26,341 nucleotides of DNA from CAZHJK01 sp964533275 (GCA_964533275.1 CAZHJK010000031.1:1-26341), one strand, 5' to 3'; positions 1 through 8,609 are shown, counted from the first letter of the stretch. Made by a program: numbers and translations. Notes: generated by a model not told the origin, from the letters alone.

Positions 1-64
1 TACAACTCATACGAGTGTACTGATTTTTTTTAAGGGGCTATTTCCCGACAGCCCCTTTTTTTTA
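1..64 (+). terminator. Intrinsic terminator(s) of an upstream transcription unit
   Basis: An 8-bp perfect stem (AAGGGGCT at 32-39 with AGCCCCTT at 50-57, 10-nt loop) is followed by a T-run to about 63. Just before it, TACAACTC/GAGTGTA (1-8 and 13-19) can form another hairpin followed by a T-run at 24-31, so two terminators may lie in tandem. The gene they serve is outside the window. Confidence 0.8.
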
Positions 65-101
65 TTTATATCGGAAAAAATAAAAAGTAATCAAATTCTT
101 A

Positions 102-857
102 TTGAAGGGAGAGAGTAATCTGAATAATGGGATAAAAAAATATTTTAATATTTTAATAATATTTTCATTTCTTTTGGGATTATTTACAAGAAGTTTTTTT
201 AATTATATAGATATTAATACAAGTAAAATAATAGCAGAAAAAGACAAAGAAGAAAAAACAATAGTAGAAATTGTAAAGGAGGAAACAAACAGTATTGTTG
301 GAATTGAAAGTGTTTTCTCCAAGGGCTATCTTAGGGCTTCAGGTATGATTTTTCATAGGGAGGGCTATATAATTACTAATGCTCATGCCATAAAGGGTGC
401 AAATGAAGTATATGTACACCTTGAGGATGGAGTAAAAAGAAAGGCGCTAATAGAGAAGGAAGATTTTGATAAGGATTTAGCTATATTAAAGATTAGTAAA
501 GGGGATTTAACAACGGTCACCTTTGGTAATTCAGATAAAATAGATGTAGGGGAAGTTGCCATAGCTATTGGCAACCCACTAGAAGAATCATTATCTGGGA
601 CTGTAACAGTAGGTGTTATTAGTGCAATAGATCGTAAATTAGAGATTGAAGGTAGGTCAATGAAATTAATACAAACAGATGCCGCTATAAATATTGGAAA
701 TAGCGGGGGTGCTTTGCTTAATAACAAAGGAGAGGTGATTGGAATCAATACCTTTCATATTCCTTCTAATAGGGCTGAAGGAATTGGGTTCGCTATACCT
801 AGCAACGAAGTATTAAAAGTAATAAATAATTATATGAAGCATAAAAATATAAAATAA
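102..857 (+). CDS. Membrane-anchored HtrA/DegP-like serine protease lacking a PDZ domain
   Basis: Trypsin-fold protease of the HtrA/DegP family, expected to act on misfolded or exported proteins outside the membrane. One N-terminal membrane segment (about residues 16-33) is followed by a short linker and the protease domain. The triad is visible: His95 in TNAHA, Asp125 in DKDLAILK and Ser201 in GNSGG. The protein ends right after the second beta-barrel (GFAIPSNEVLKVI), so the C-terminal PDZ domain usual in HtrA is missing; at 251 residues it is much shorter than typical HtrA (about 350-450). The listed TTG at 102 has no Shine-Dalgarno sequence, whereas a strong one (AAGGGAGAG, 105-113) sits 8 nt before an in-frame CTG at 120, so translation may start there. 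The next gene is a CapA-like lipoprotein 160 bp away, probably a separate unit. Confidence 0.9.
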   Translation: MKGESNLNNGIKKYFNILIIFSFLLGLFTRSFFNYIDINTSKIIAEKDKEEKTIVEIVKEETNSIVGIESVFSKGYLRASGMIFHREGYIITNAHAIKGANEVYVHLEDGVKRKALIEKEDFDKDLAILKISKGDLTTVTFGNSDKIDVGEVAIAIGNPLEESLSGTVTVGVISAIDRKLEIEGRSMKLIQTDAAINIGNSGGALLNNKGEVIGINTFHIPSNRAEGIGFAIPSNEVLKVINNYMKHKNIK

Positions 858-917
858 TTTTAAATGAATTAGATTTTAGTTTGGTTAAAAGTATTTTTAT
901 ATAAAATTTTATCCCTT

Positions 918-946
918 TTGTTATTTCATTTTATTTACTATTTAAT
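918..946 (+). promoter_or_regulatory. Possible sigma-A promoter of the capA-like gene
   Basis: TTGTTA (918-923) and TTTAAT (941-946) are separated by 17 bp. A perfect inverted repeat TTACAT-4-ATGTAA (951-966) lies at the expected transcription start and could be an operator. Both elements deviate from consensus in an AT-rich region, so this is tentative. Confidence 0.3.
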
Positions 947-1015
947 CTTATTACATTATCATGTAAATATGTAATAAAATTGAATTATAAGAAATAATAG
1001 GAAGGGGTGTTTTTA

Positions 1016-2254
1016 ATGAAAAAAAGGACAGAGTTTTCCGCAAACAAAAAAGTGTTAGTATATTTACTTATTTTTTCTTTGCTTTTTACAATAACAGGTT
1101 GTAATATAGGAGTAAATGAAAGAGAATCTCATCAAGAAACAGAATTAGATATGCAACCTATAGAAGATGAGCCTCCTAGAATAGAAGAAATAAGCATTGC
1201 TTCGGTGGGGGATATTATGGTTCATTCACCACAAATTAATGCTGCCTATGTGGGGGGTGAAAAACAATATGATTTTTATCCGGTATTTCAACCCATTGAA
1301 AAATACATTAAGGAAGCAGATATTGCTGTGGGAAATTTAGAAACTACCTTGGCGGGTGCTGAAAAAAAATATACTGGATATCCGGAATTTAATAGTCCAG
1401 AACAATTGGCAGAGGCATTAAAATTAACCGGATTTGATGTTATAACTACTGCTAATAACCATTCATTGGATAGAAGAGGACATGGAGTTAGAAGTACCCT
1501 TGACTTTTTAGATGAGCAGGGTTTAAGCTATACAGGTACAGCGAGAAGTCAAGAAGAAAGAGATAAATTATTAATAAAGAATGTAAAGGATATAAAAATT
1601 GCATTTTTAAGCTATACTTATGGGACTAATGGCATACCGATTCCTAAGGATGAGCCTTATATGGTAAATTTAATTGATAAAGAACAAATAAAAACAGATA
1701 TCCAAGAGGCAAAAAGGCAAAATGTTGATATAATAGTAACTAGTATGCACTTTGGAAATGAATATCAAAGAAATGAAAGTGAAGAACAAAGAGAATTAGT
1801 TGATTTTCTTTTAGAGCAGGGAGTAGATGTAGTATTGGGTGGACATCCCCATGTTATTCAACCAATGGAAATAAGAAAAGTTATTACTACAGATGGAGAG
1901 GAAAAGGAATGCTTTCTAATTTATTCTATGGGAAACTTTATATCCAACCAAAGGGATAGATATAGAGAAAGTGGAATAATACTTCAAATATTCTTTGAAA
2001 AAAACTTTGATATCAATGAGACTACTCTTAAAAAAGTGGAATATATACCTACCTGGGTTGATAAGTCAAATGTTGGGGGAAAGAATAGATATCATATCTT
2101 GGCAATCGAGGAAGCTATAAGGGAATATGAAGAAAATCAAAATGAAATGCTAAGTAATGAGGATTATAGTTTACTTAAGCAAGCATGGCAGGATACAACA
2201 GAACATTTAGAACAGGAAAATGTAAAAATGGTTTTGAAGCCCTTAGGGGATTAA
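1016..2254 (+). CDS. CapA-family metallophosphoesterase-like lipoprotein
   Basis: Member of the CapA/PgsA (poly-gamma-glutamate synthesis) family, which has a calcineurin-like phosphoesterase fold. The N-terminus is a lipoprotein signal peptide with lipobox TITGC (lipidated Cys29 counted from the ATG at 1016), so the protein should be anchored on the outer face of the membrane. Family motifs appear in order: SVGDIM (Asp66), GNLET (107-111), ANNHSLD (His149), MHFGNEY (His245), GGHPHV (275-280) and SMGNF. The ATG at 1016 is preferred over the in-frame GTG at 1007 because AGGAAGGGG ends 8 nt before it. No capBC-like polyglutamate genes are nearby, so capsule synthesis cannot be inferred; the function is probably envelope-related. 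It ends 14 bp before pth and may be cotranscribed with it. Confidence 0.88.
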   Translation: MKKRTEFSANKKVLVYLLIFSLLFTITGCNIGVNERESHQETELDMQPIEDEPPRIEEISIASVGDIMVHSPQINAAYVGGEKQYDFYPVFQPIEKYIKEADIAVGNLETTLAGAEKKYTGYPEFNSPEQLAEALKLTGFDVITTANNHSLDRRGHGVRSTLDFLDEQGLSYTGTARSQEERDKLLIKNVKDIKIAFLSYTYGTNGIPIPKDEPYMVNLIDKEQIKTDIQEAKRQNVDIIVTSMHFGNEYQRNESEEQRELVDFLLEQGVDVVLGGHPHVIQPMEIRKVITTDGEEKECFLIYSMGNFISNQRDRYRESGIILQIFFEKNFDINETTLKKVEYIPTWVDKSNVGGKNRYHILAIEEAIREYEENQNEMLSNEDYSLLKQAWQDTTEHLEQENVKMVLKPLGD

Positions 2255-2268
2255 AAGGAGGATGGGTA

Positions 2269-2868
2269 ATGCATGTTATTATTGGGTTGGGTAATCCAGA
2301 GGATCGCTATGCTGGAACACGCCATAATATTGGTTTCGAAGCATTAAATTATTTTTCCCAGTTAGAGAATATTGAAATAAGAAAAATTAAACATAAGGCA
2401 TTAATAGGAGAAGGATTTATAGATGGTAAAAAGGTGATGTTAGTAAAACCTCAAACCTATATGAATTTAAGTGGGGAAAGTATTTTGGAAATTATTGATT
2501 ATTATGATGTGCCTTTGGAAAATATATTAGTAATATACGATGATATTGATTTAGATGTAGGAAGGCTTCGTTTGCGTTCAAAGGGCAGTGCAGGAACTCA
2601 TAATGGAATGAGATCAATTATTTATATGCTTCAGGAAGACAATATATCAAGAATTCGGATTGGAATAGGACGACCCGATAAACAAGATTTGTCCAGCTTC
2701 GTCTTAAGTAAGTTTACACAGGAAGAGAAAGAAGAGCTTATAGATACAATAAAAAAGGCTGGACAAGCCATAAAGGTTTTTATATCCCAGGGGATAACAG
2801 AGGCAATGAATCAATTTAATAGGGAGCAGGATACAGGGAACAGGGAACAGGGAACGGAAAGACCCTGA
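2269..2868 (+). CDS. pth: Peptidyl-tRNA hydrolase
   Basis: Cleaves the ester bond of peptidyl-tRNAs that drop off ribosomes, recycling tRNA in the cytoplasm. The sequence starts with GLGNPEDRYAGTRHN, which contains the catalytic His19, followed by PQTYMNLSG (Asn66), YDDIDL (Asp91/92) and GTHNGMRS (Asn112), all as in bacterial Pth. The ATG at 2269 is chosen because AAAGGAGG (2254-2261) precedes it by 7 nt; an upstream in-frame ATG would overlap capA and adds nothing conserved. The 199-residue protein is slightly long: its last 15 or so residues are encoded by tandem ACAGGGA heptamers (2833-2853) that have run into the coding end, giving a Gly/Asn/Arg/Glu/Gln-rich tail. This is the first gene of the conserved pth-mfd-spoVT cluster (spoVC in B. 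subtilis). Confidence 0.97.
   Translation: MHVIIGLGNPEDRYAGTRHNIGFEALNYFSQLENIEIRKIKHKALIGEGFIDGKKVMLVKPQTYMNLSGESILEIIDYYDVPLENILVIYDDIDLDVGRLRLRSKGSAGTHNGMRSIIYMLQEDNISRIRIGIGRPDKQDLSSFVLSKFTQEEKEELIDTIKKAGQAIKVFISQGITEAMNQFNREQDTGNREQGTERP
2833..2853. repeat. Three perfect tandem ACAGGGA heptamers in the 3' end of pth
   Basis: ACAGGGA is repeated at 2833-2839, 2840-2846 and 2847-2853, with degenerate copies on both sides (GAGCAGG at 2824-2830, ACGGA at 2854-2858). The repeat is stop-free in the pth frame and encodes part of the C-terminal tail. It resembles the short tandem heptamer repeats scattered through some clostridial and cyanobacterial genomes. Confidence 0.85.
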
Positions 2869-2899
2869 AACCAACCCCGAAATGCTTAAAAGCTTTTAC

Positions 2900-2927
2900 T
2901 GATAACTGATAACTAGTAACTAATAAC
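2900..2927. repeat. Four tandem TRRTAAC heptamers downstream of pth
   Basis: The units are TGATAAC (2900-2906), TGATAAC (2907-2913), TAGTAAC (2914-2920) and TAATAAC (2921-2927). Variation is confined to positions 2 and 3. With a 7-nt period the TGA/TAG/TAA triplets fall in all three frames, so the array is a universal stop. It lies 31 bp after the pth stop and just before the Shine-Dalgarno sequence of the next gene. Confidence 0.85.
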
Positions 2928-2953
2928 TAAACATAAAGGAAGAAATACATGAT

Positions 2954-3334
2954 ATGATAGAAGTTATTTCTGGTATTGTTTCTGCCTTGATAGCATATGT
3001 TTTCAATAGATTACTTATAAAAAGGCAGAAGGAAAAATCTATAGTGTTTATTATACCTCTAGTGGAGGAATGTTCTAAGACCTTAATTGCAATAATGATG
3101 GGAGGTAGCATTATAGGTGTACATGTAGTGTTTGGAATTATTGAAGCTCTTTATGATTTACTACATACTAAAAGTAAAAATGCAGCTACAATTGCGGCTG
3201 TGTTAAGCCTGATTAGTCATAGTATTTTTGGTATTATAAGTAATTATATATATATTTGGACAGGATGGTTATCACTAGGAATTATAATAACAACAATAAT
3301 CCATAGTACATGGAATTATTTTACTACACATTAG
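2954..3334 (+). CDS. Small PrsW/CPBP-like intramembrane protease candidate
   Basis: A 126-residue, very hydrophobic protein with about four membrane segments. I do not recognise it as a named gene, but it has the spaced motifs of the PrsW/CPBP glutamic-type membrane proteases: EExxK (Glu38, Glu39, Lys42), FGxxE (Phe60-Glu64), an isolated membrane His (His89) and HxxWN (His117-Asn121). It is far shorter than PrsW (over 200 residues), so it would be a minimal version. The ATG at 2954 follows AAAGGAAGA (2935-2943); an ATG at 2949 runs directly into a stop. It sits between pth and mfd, where B. subtilis has fin, an anti-sigma factor. PrsW degrades an anti-sigma factor in Bacillus, but a similar role here is only a guess. 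A small membrane protein without protease activity is the alternative. Confidence 0.6.
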   Translation: MIEVISGIVSALIAYVFNRLLIKRQKEKSIVFIIPLVEECSKTLIAIMMGGSIIGVHVVFGIIEALYDLLHTKSKNAATIAAVLSLISHSIFGIISNYIYIWTGWLSLGIIITTIIHSTWNYFTTH

Positions 3335-3341
3335 ATTATTT

Positions 3342-3363
3342 GCCCAGGATTAAAAACCTGGGC
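3342..3363 (+). terminator. Hairpin before mfd, weak terminator or processing site
   Basis: GCCCAGG (3342-3348) and CCTGGGC (3357-3363) form a perfect 7-bp stem with an 8-nt loop. No T-run follows, so it is a poor intrinsic terminator; it may instead stabilise or attenuate the transcript that continues into mfd. Confidence 0.4.
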
Positions 3364-3390
3364 TAAAGCTATTTAAAAGGGTGGGAGAAA

Positions 3391-6300
3391 ATGGAACAAG
3401 ATATATTCAAACAAATGCTCTATAAAATTCCTGCATATGTTCAAGGAAGGGAAGCATTAAAAGAAGATCAAAGTCCTATTGTATATCATGAAATGGGGGA
3501 AGCCTCTAAATCCCATTTGGTATACGGTATGGTGGAGGATATATCTCCAACCGCTTTGGTTATTACCTATAATGATGTTCAAGCCAATAAATTATATGAG
3601 GATTTATCATTTTTTTTAGGAACAAGGGTTATGTATTTCCCTGCCGAACCAACCTTATATTATTTTGTTGAAGCATATAGCCCAGAAATTTCAATTGATA
3701 GATTAAAAGTATTAAGAGCATTAATAAATGGAGAACAAAAAATTATAGTGGCTTCTATAGAAGCTATTATGAAAAAAATGATCCCTATGGAGATATTTAA
3801 GGAATATTGGAAAACCTTTAAAGTGGGACAAATAATAGAAATTCAGGATTTACAAGAGATACTAATAAATGGTGGATATGAAAGAGTGGATGAGGTAGAA
3901 AGTCCAGGACAATATAATATTAGAGGTGGAATTGTTGATATATATCCGATGATTGAAGAATATCCCTTTAGGATTGAATTCTTTGATGATGAAATAGATT
4001 CCATAAGAAGCTTTGATAAAATTACCCAACGCTCTATTGATAAATATGAAAAGATAGATATTTCACCTACAAAGGAGCTTATTGTTACTGAGGATATTAA
4101 AAAACAGGCACTTGCAAGCTTTAAAAGAGAGTCAGTTAAATATATAAAGAAGTTAAAGGACAAGGGGAAAAGGGATTTTGCCAATCAAGTAAGGGACAAT
4201 ATAGATAGTAAGATAGAGGAAATGAAACAAAGACAAAAGAGTAATTGGGAATTTTATCTTTCCTATATGGATAATCCCTTTGATAGCATAATAGATTATT
4301 TTCCCAGGGATTGCATTATATTTTTAGATCAACCCCATCGTATAAAGGAAAGATATGAGAATATAACATTGGAATTAGAAGAGGACTTTAAAGGGCTATT
4401 AGAAAGAGGGGAAGTATTGCCTCGGCAATTTGAGGTTTTTTTCTCCTATTATAATTTAACAGACAGAATGGCTAAGGGTAAACTTTGCATTTTTCAAACT
4501 TTAATAAGAAGAACAGATCATTTTTATCCCCAAAAAATATTATCTTTTCCCAGCCGTTCAATGCATCCCTTTCATGGGAAATTAGATCTATTAGTAGAAG
4601 AAATAAGCCATTGGAAAAAAAGGAATTATTCCATTGTGATATTGTCTGATACAAAAGAAAAGGGTAAGCTTTTAGTTGATAATTTAATGGAGCTTGGGAT
4701 TAATGCGATTTTTCAAAAGCATTCCCATAAAAGTGTTGTAGGTGGAGAAGTAATTATACTGCAGGGGGTTTTGCACAGAGGGGTTGAGTATCCAGAGATA
4801 AAGGCAGTAATTGTAAGTGAAAAGGAGATATTCTCACAGATACAAAAAAAGGGGATAAAGCACAAAAAAAAGAGAGAACGCAAAATAGAGTCCTTTGTTG
4901 ATTTAAATATTGGAGATTATGTTGTACATGAAACCTATGGAATAGGGAAATATTTGGGCTTAGAAAAAATTGAGGTAGAGGGCATTCATAGAGACTATCT
5001 TAATATAAAATATGCCCAAGGTGATAAGCTATATGTTCCCACAGAGCAAATGGATCTTATACAACCTTATATAGGTGGGGAAAGCAAGGCACTTAAACTT
5101 AATAAACTTGGAGGAAATGAATGGAAAAGGGCTAAGGGAAAGGTAAAAAAGGCTATTGAAGATATGACAGAGGAGTTATTAAATCTCTATGCCCAAAGAC
5201 AGGCTATACAAGGTTATGTATTTTCAAAGGATACGCCCTGGCAAAGACAATTTGAGGAAGGTTTTCCCTATGAGGAAACACCTGATCAACTTCAATCTAT
5301 TGAAGAAGTAAAAAAAGATATGGAAGCCCCTATTGCAATGGATCGTCTTCTTTGTGGAGATGTAGGCTATGGAAAGACTGAAGTAGCTATACGGGCTGCT
5401 TTTAAGGCTGTAATGGACGGAAAGCAAGTAGCCTTTCTAGTACCTACTACTATACTGGCACAACAACATTATAATAATATGGTGGAGAGGTTCTCGGATT
5501 ATCCAATAACAATAGCAATGTTAAGTCGTTTTAGGACTAAGAGTGAAACCCAACAAACATTAAAGGATATAAGAAGTGGGATGGTTGACATTGTAATTGG
5601 AACCCATCGCATAGTACAAAAGGATATAAATTTTAAGGATATAGGATTATTAATAATAGATGAGGAGCAGCGCTTTGGCGTAATACATAAAGAAAGATTA
5701 AAGGATTGGAAGAAAAATGTAGATGTATTAACCCTTAGTGCCACTCCAATACCGAGAACCCTGCACATGTCTTTAGTAGGTATTAGAGATATGAGTGTTA
5801 TTGAACAACCACCTGAAGAGCGCTATCCAGTTCAAACCTATGTATTGGAGTATAATGAACAATTAATAAGAGATGCAATCCTGCGGGAATTGGATAGGGG
5901 TGGACAAATTTATTATGTATATAATAGAGTGGAGGATATAGAAAAAATTGCCCATAAGTTAAAGGATTTAGTTCCTGAAGCGAGAATAGTAATAGGCCAT
6001 GGGCAGATGTCAGAAAATCAGTTAGAGGATACCATGCTGTCATTTGTGGAGGGGAAATATGATATTTTAGTATGCACCACTATTATTGAAACTGGGTTGG
6101 ATATGCCTAATGTTAATACTATTATTATTACTAATGGAGATAAAATGGGTCTTTCTCAATTATATCAGTTGAGGGGTAGGGTAGGCAGATCAAATCGTCT
6201 TGCCTATGCCTTTATTACCTATGAAAAGGATAGGGTCTTAACAGAGGTTGCAGAAAAAAGGCTTCAAGCAATTAAGGAGTTTACTGAATTTGGATCAGGA

Positions 6301-6909
6301 TTTAAAGTAGCCATGAGGGATTTGGAAATTCGAGGAGCAGGCAATCTTCTAGGAGCTGAACAACATGGACATATGGCTGCCATCGGATATGATCTTTATT
6401 GTAAATTATTAGAGGAATCAATTAATAAGGTAAAGGGATTACCCCAAAAAATAAAAAAAGAAACTAGTTTAGAACTACAGATAGACGCATTTATTCCAGA
6501 TTGGTATATATCTAAGGAGAGTCAAAGGATTCAAATGTACAAGAAAATGGTAGTTATTGATAGTATGGAGGAATTATATGATATACAGGAGGAGATAGAG
6601 GATAGATTTGGAGATATACCTAGTGCTGTTAATAATCTCTTAATGATATCCTATATAAAATCCATTGCTCAGAAATTAAAAATATATAGTATAAATATGA
6701 AAAAAAATCAAGTAAATCTATATATGGAAAAGGAAGATTTTATTAATATGAAGGTTATTGGGGAATTGGTTAAACAATATGGAAGAAAAATAATGATCAA
6801 TGCTAGTGATGAACCTTATATCTCATTGAAGCTAACCAAGCTTATAGATGGGCAATTAGATCAGATTAAAGAAATATTGGAAAAAATAAAGGTTTTGCAA
6901 GTGGAATAG
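3391..6909 (+). CDS. mfd: Transcription-repair coupling factor Mfd
   Basis: ATP-driven translocase that removes RNA polymerase stalled at DNA lesions and recruits UvrA. At 1172 residues it is full length. The N-terminal third is the UvrB-like region; the RNA-polymerase-interacting domain follows near residues 500-560 (LNIGDYVVHETYGIGKYLG). The motor contains Walker A GDVGYGKTE (Lys662), the DEEQ box (Asp757), LSATPIPRTLHMS, the Mfd-specific region ending in TTIIETGLDMPNVN, and motif VI QLRGRVGRS. The C-terminal TRCF domain is present. The ATG at 3391 follows a purine-rich AAAGGGTGGGAG. Its place between pth and spoVT is the conserved Firmicutes arrangement. No frameshift or missing motif was noticed. 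Confidence 0.98.
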   Translation: MEQDIFKQMLYKIPAYVQGREALKEDQSPIVYHEMGEASKSHLVYGMVEDISPTALVITYNDVQANKLYEDLSFFLGTRVMYFPAEPTLYYFVEAYSPEISIDRLKVLRALINGEQKIIVASIEAIMKKMIPMEIFKEYWKTFKVGQIIEIQDLQEILINGGYERVDEVESPGQYNIRGGIVDIYPMIEEYPFRIEFFDDEIDSIRSFDKITQRSIDKYEKIDISPTKELIVTEDIKKQALASFKRESVKYIKKLKDKGKRDFANQVRDNIDSKIEEMKQRQKSNWEFYLSYMDNPFDSIIDYFPRDCIIFLDQPHRIKERYENITLELEEDFKGLLERGEVLPRQFEVFFSYYNLTDRMAKGKLCIFQTLIRRTDHFYPQKILSFPSRSMHPFHGKLDLLVEEISHWKKRNYSIVILSDTKEKGKLLVDNLMELGINAIFQKHSHKSVVGGEVIILQGVLHRGVEYPEIKAVIVSEKEIFSQIQKKGIKHKKKRERKIESFVDLNIGDYVVHETYGIGKYLGLEKIEVEGIHRDYLNIKYAQGDKLYVPTEQMDLIQPYIGGESKALKLNKLGGNEWKRAKGKVKKAIEDMTEELLNLYAQRQAIQGYVFSKDTPWQRQFEEGFPYEETPDQLQSIEEVKKDMEAPIAMDRLLCGDVGYGKTEVAIRAAFKAVMDGKQVAFLVPTTILAQQHYNNMVERFSDYPITIAMLSRFRTKSETQQTLKDIRSGMVDIVIGTHRIVQKDINFKDIGLLIIDEEQRFGVIHKERLKDWKKNVDVLTLSATPIPRTLHMSLVGIRDMSVIEQPPEERYPVQTYVLEYNEQLIRDAILRELDRGGQIYYVYNRVEDIEKIAHKLKDLVPEARIVIGHGQMSENQLEDTMLSFVEGKYDILVCTTIIETGLDMPNVNTIIITNGDKMGLSQLYQLRGRVGRSNRLAYAFITYEKDRVLTEVAEKRLQAIKEFTEFGSGFKVAMRDLEIRGAGNLLGAEQHGHMAAIGYDLYCKLLEESINKVKGLPQKIKKETSLELQIDAFIPDWYISKESQRIQMYKKMVVIDSMEELYDIQEEIEDRFGDIPSAVNNLLMISYIKSIAQKLKIYSINMKKNQVNLYMEKEDFINMKVIGELVKQYGRKIMINASDEPYISLKLTKLIDGQLDQIKEILEKIKVLQVE

Positions 6910-6956
6910 TTTCAGTTATAATAGATTGTATAAGTCGATTTTAAGGAGTGAAAAAT

Positions 6957-7955
6957 TTGTTAAAAAACATGAAGATTAGAAAGGTAGCACTAATATCTAT
7001 AATAATAGTATTAATTATAGTAACTGCTGGATGTAATTTAGTTCAAATGAACCCAGATGCTGAAAAGAAACAAGTAGTTGCAGAGATTGAAGATAAGAAA
7101 ATTACTAAACAGGATTTTAATTATTACCTATCTATAGAAAAGCTAAACTGGAAAGTACAAGGACAAGAATTTCCTACAGATGAATTACAGCTAAAGCAAA
7201 TTAAGGCACAAATTTTTGAGGCACTTATAGAGAATGAAACTATTGTGTATTTGGCAAAGCAGGAAGAAATTACTGTGGATGAAGAAAGTGCAGCCAACCA
7301 GGTAGAAGAAATGAGAGATATAATAATAGAGGATATAGGCGGACAAGAAGAATATGAAGGATTTTTAGAGGATAATAACATAACCACAGAAGAATTTGAT
7401 GCATTTTTAAATGATTATTTTCTAAGAAACCAATATGTTCAAGGTCTTTATGAGAAGATTACCAAGGATATTTCTGTATCTGAGGAAGAAGTAAAAGAAT
7501 ACTATGAAGAGAATAAAAGATTTTTTGACCCTAGTACGGCAAAAGCTAAGCATATTCTTGCAAATAAAGAAAATAAAGAATTAGCTGAAGAAATTGCAAA
7601 GAAAGCCAAAGATGGGGAAGACTTTGATAAATTAATTGAAGAATATGGTGAACGGGAAGAAATTTCAGAGGCAGCAGATTTAGGAGAGTTTGGGAAGGCT
7701 CAAATGGTGACTGAATTTAGTGATGCAACATTTGCCCTAGAAAAGGGACAAACCAGTGATGTGGTAGAAACAGAATTTGGTTTCCATGTAATTAAGTTAG
7801 AGGAGAAAAATGAGGAGCCTATACAAGAGTTTGATGAGGTAAAGGAACAATTGACGCAACAATTAGAACAAAATGCCCAGCAAGAAGAGTTTACCAACTA
7901 CTTCCAAGAGAAAAAAGATGAGATTAAAATAAAAAAACACCCAGATAAACTTTAA
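6957..7955 (+). CDS. PrsA-like lipoprotein foldase (parvulin peptidyl-prolyl isomerase)
   Basis: Extracytoplasmic cis-trans prolyl isomerase that helps secreted proteins fold. An N-terminal lipoprotein signal ends in lipobox TAGC (Cys26), followed by a SurA/PrsA-like helical N-domain rich in Glu and Lys. The parvulin domain covers about residues 195-282: AKHIL (His199), DLGEFGKAQMV, FSDATFALEKGQ and TEFGFHVIKL. The start is placed at TTG 6957, 8 nt after AAGGAG (6943-6948); the GTG at 6948 overlaps that Shine-Dalgarno sequence and the ATG at 6969 is too far away. It lies 47 bp after mfd, probably on the same transcript. A foldase between mfd and spoVT is, to my knowledge, a common clostridial arrangement absent from Bacillus. 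No gene symbol is given because several paralogues usually exist. Confidence 0.92.
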   Translation: MLKNMKIRKVALISIIIVLIIVTAGCNLVQMNPDAEKKQVVAEIEDKKITKQDFNYYLSIEKLNWKVQGQEFPTDELQLKQIKAQIFEALIENETIVYLAKQEEITVDEESAANQVEEMRDIIIEDIGGQEEYEGFLEDNNITTEEFDAFLNDYFLRNQYVQGLYEKITKDISVSEEEVKEYYEENKRFFDPSTAKAKHILANKENKELAEEIAKKAKDGEDFDKLIEEYGEREEISEAADLGEFGKAQMVTEFSDATFALEKGQTSDVVETEFGFHVIKLEEKNEEPIQEFDEVKEQLTQQLEQNAQQEEFTNYFQEKKDEIKIKKHPDKL

Positions 7956-7962
7956 TAAATGT

Positions 7963-7992
7963 TTAATAGTTTCAATCCCTTTTGTGTATAAT
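7963..7992 (+). promoter_or_regulatory. Possible promoter upstream of spoVT
   Basis: A perfect TATAAT (7987-7992) has a weak -35 candidate TTAATA (7963-7968) at 18 bp. B. subtilis spoVT is read by the forespore factor sigma-G, but I found no convincing sigma-G pair here; the sequence looks sigma-A-like. Confidence 0.35.
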
Positions 7993-8060
7993 TCTGACAA
8001 AAAAGTTAAATACTAATCTAGACTTAAACTAAGAAGAACACATAAGGAGGGAAGGAATCT

Positions 8061-8609
8061 ATGAAAGCAACGGGGATTGTAAGGCGTATAGATGATTTAG
8101 GAAGAGTAGTTATTCCAAAGGAAATAAGACGAACAATGCGTATCCGTGAGGGTGATCCCCTAGAGATCTTTACTGATCGTGAAGGGGAAGTAATTTTAAA
8201 AAAGTATTCTCCAATAGGCGAATTAAGTGATTTTGCAAAGGAATACGCTGAATCTATTCAACAAGCTACTGGACATATAACATGTATATCGGATAAAGAT
8301 AATATTATTGCAGTTATAGGTATTACAAAAAAGGAATATATGGGAAAAAAAGTAAGTAAAGAGCTAGAAGAAATTATACAAAATAAAAAAACAATTAACC
8401 TTGAAAATGAAAAAACAATTAAAATAGTAGAGGATCAAGAAGGTGAAACAACATTTACAGCACAAGTGGCATCCCCTATAGTCTCCCAAGGAGATGCAAT
8501 AGGAGCAGTAATATTATTATCTAAGGAAAATCAAATTAAAATGGGAGATGTGGAAATAAAGCTTGCTGAAACGGCTGCAAACTTCTTGGGAAAACAAATG
8601 GAACAATAA
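8061..8609 (+). CDS. spoVT: Stage V sporulation protein T, forespore transcriptional regulator
   Basis: DNA-binding regulator that tunes sigma-G-dependent genes in the forespore. At 182 residues it matches the family (178 in B. subtilis). The N-terminal AbrB-type swapped-hairpin domain (residues 1-50) contains GIVRRIDDLGRVVIPKEIRR and the REGDPLEIF turn. The rest is the GAF-like sensory domain, ending in a long helix (VEIKLAETAANFLGKQMEQ). The ATG at 8061 has AAGGAGGGAAGG upstream. It keeps its conserved place after mfd and before yabM. It has its own terminator downstream at 8769-8807 and so is probably monocistronic, or at least partly separated from yabM. Confidence 0.97.
   Translation: MKATGIVRRIDDLGRVVIPKEIRRTMRIREGDPLEIFTDREGEVILKKYSPIGELSDFAKEYAESIQQATGHITCISDKDNIIAVIGITKKEYMGKKVSKELEEIIQNKKTINLENEKTIKIVEDQEGETTFTAQVASPIVSQGDAIGAVILLSKENQIKMGDVEIKLAETAANFLGKQMEQ

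Noticed and set aside
383..748. 121-codon open frame on the minus strand inside the HtrA-like gene
   Set aside because: It is antisense to a clearly conserved protease, has no Shine-Dalgarno sequence and no recognisable domain. The same applies to the other antisense frames in mfd, yabM, the foldase and the ABC genes.
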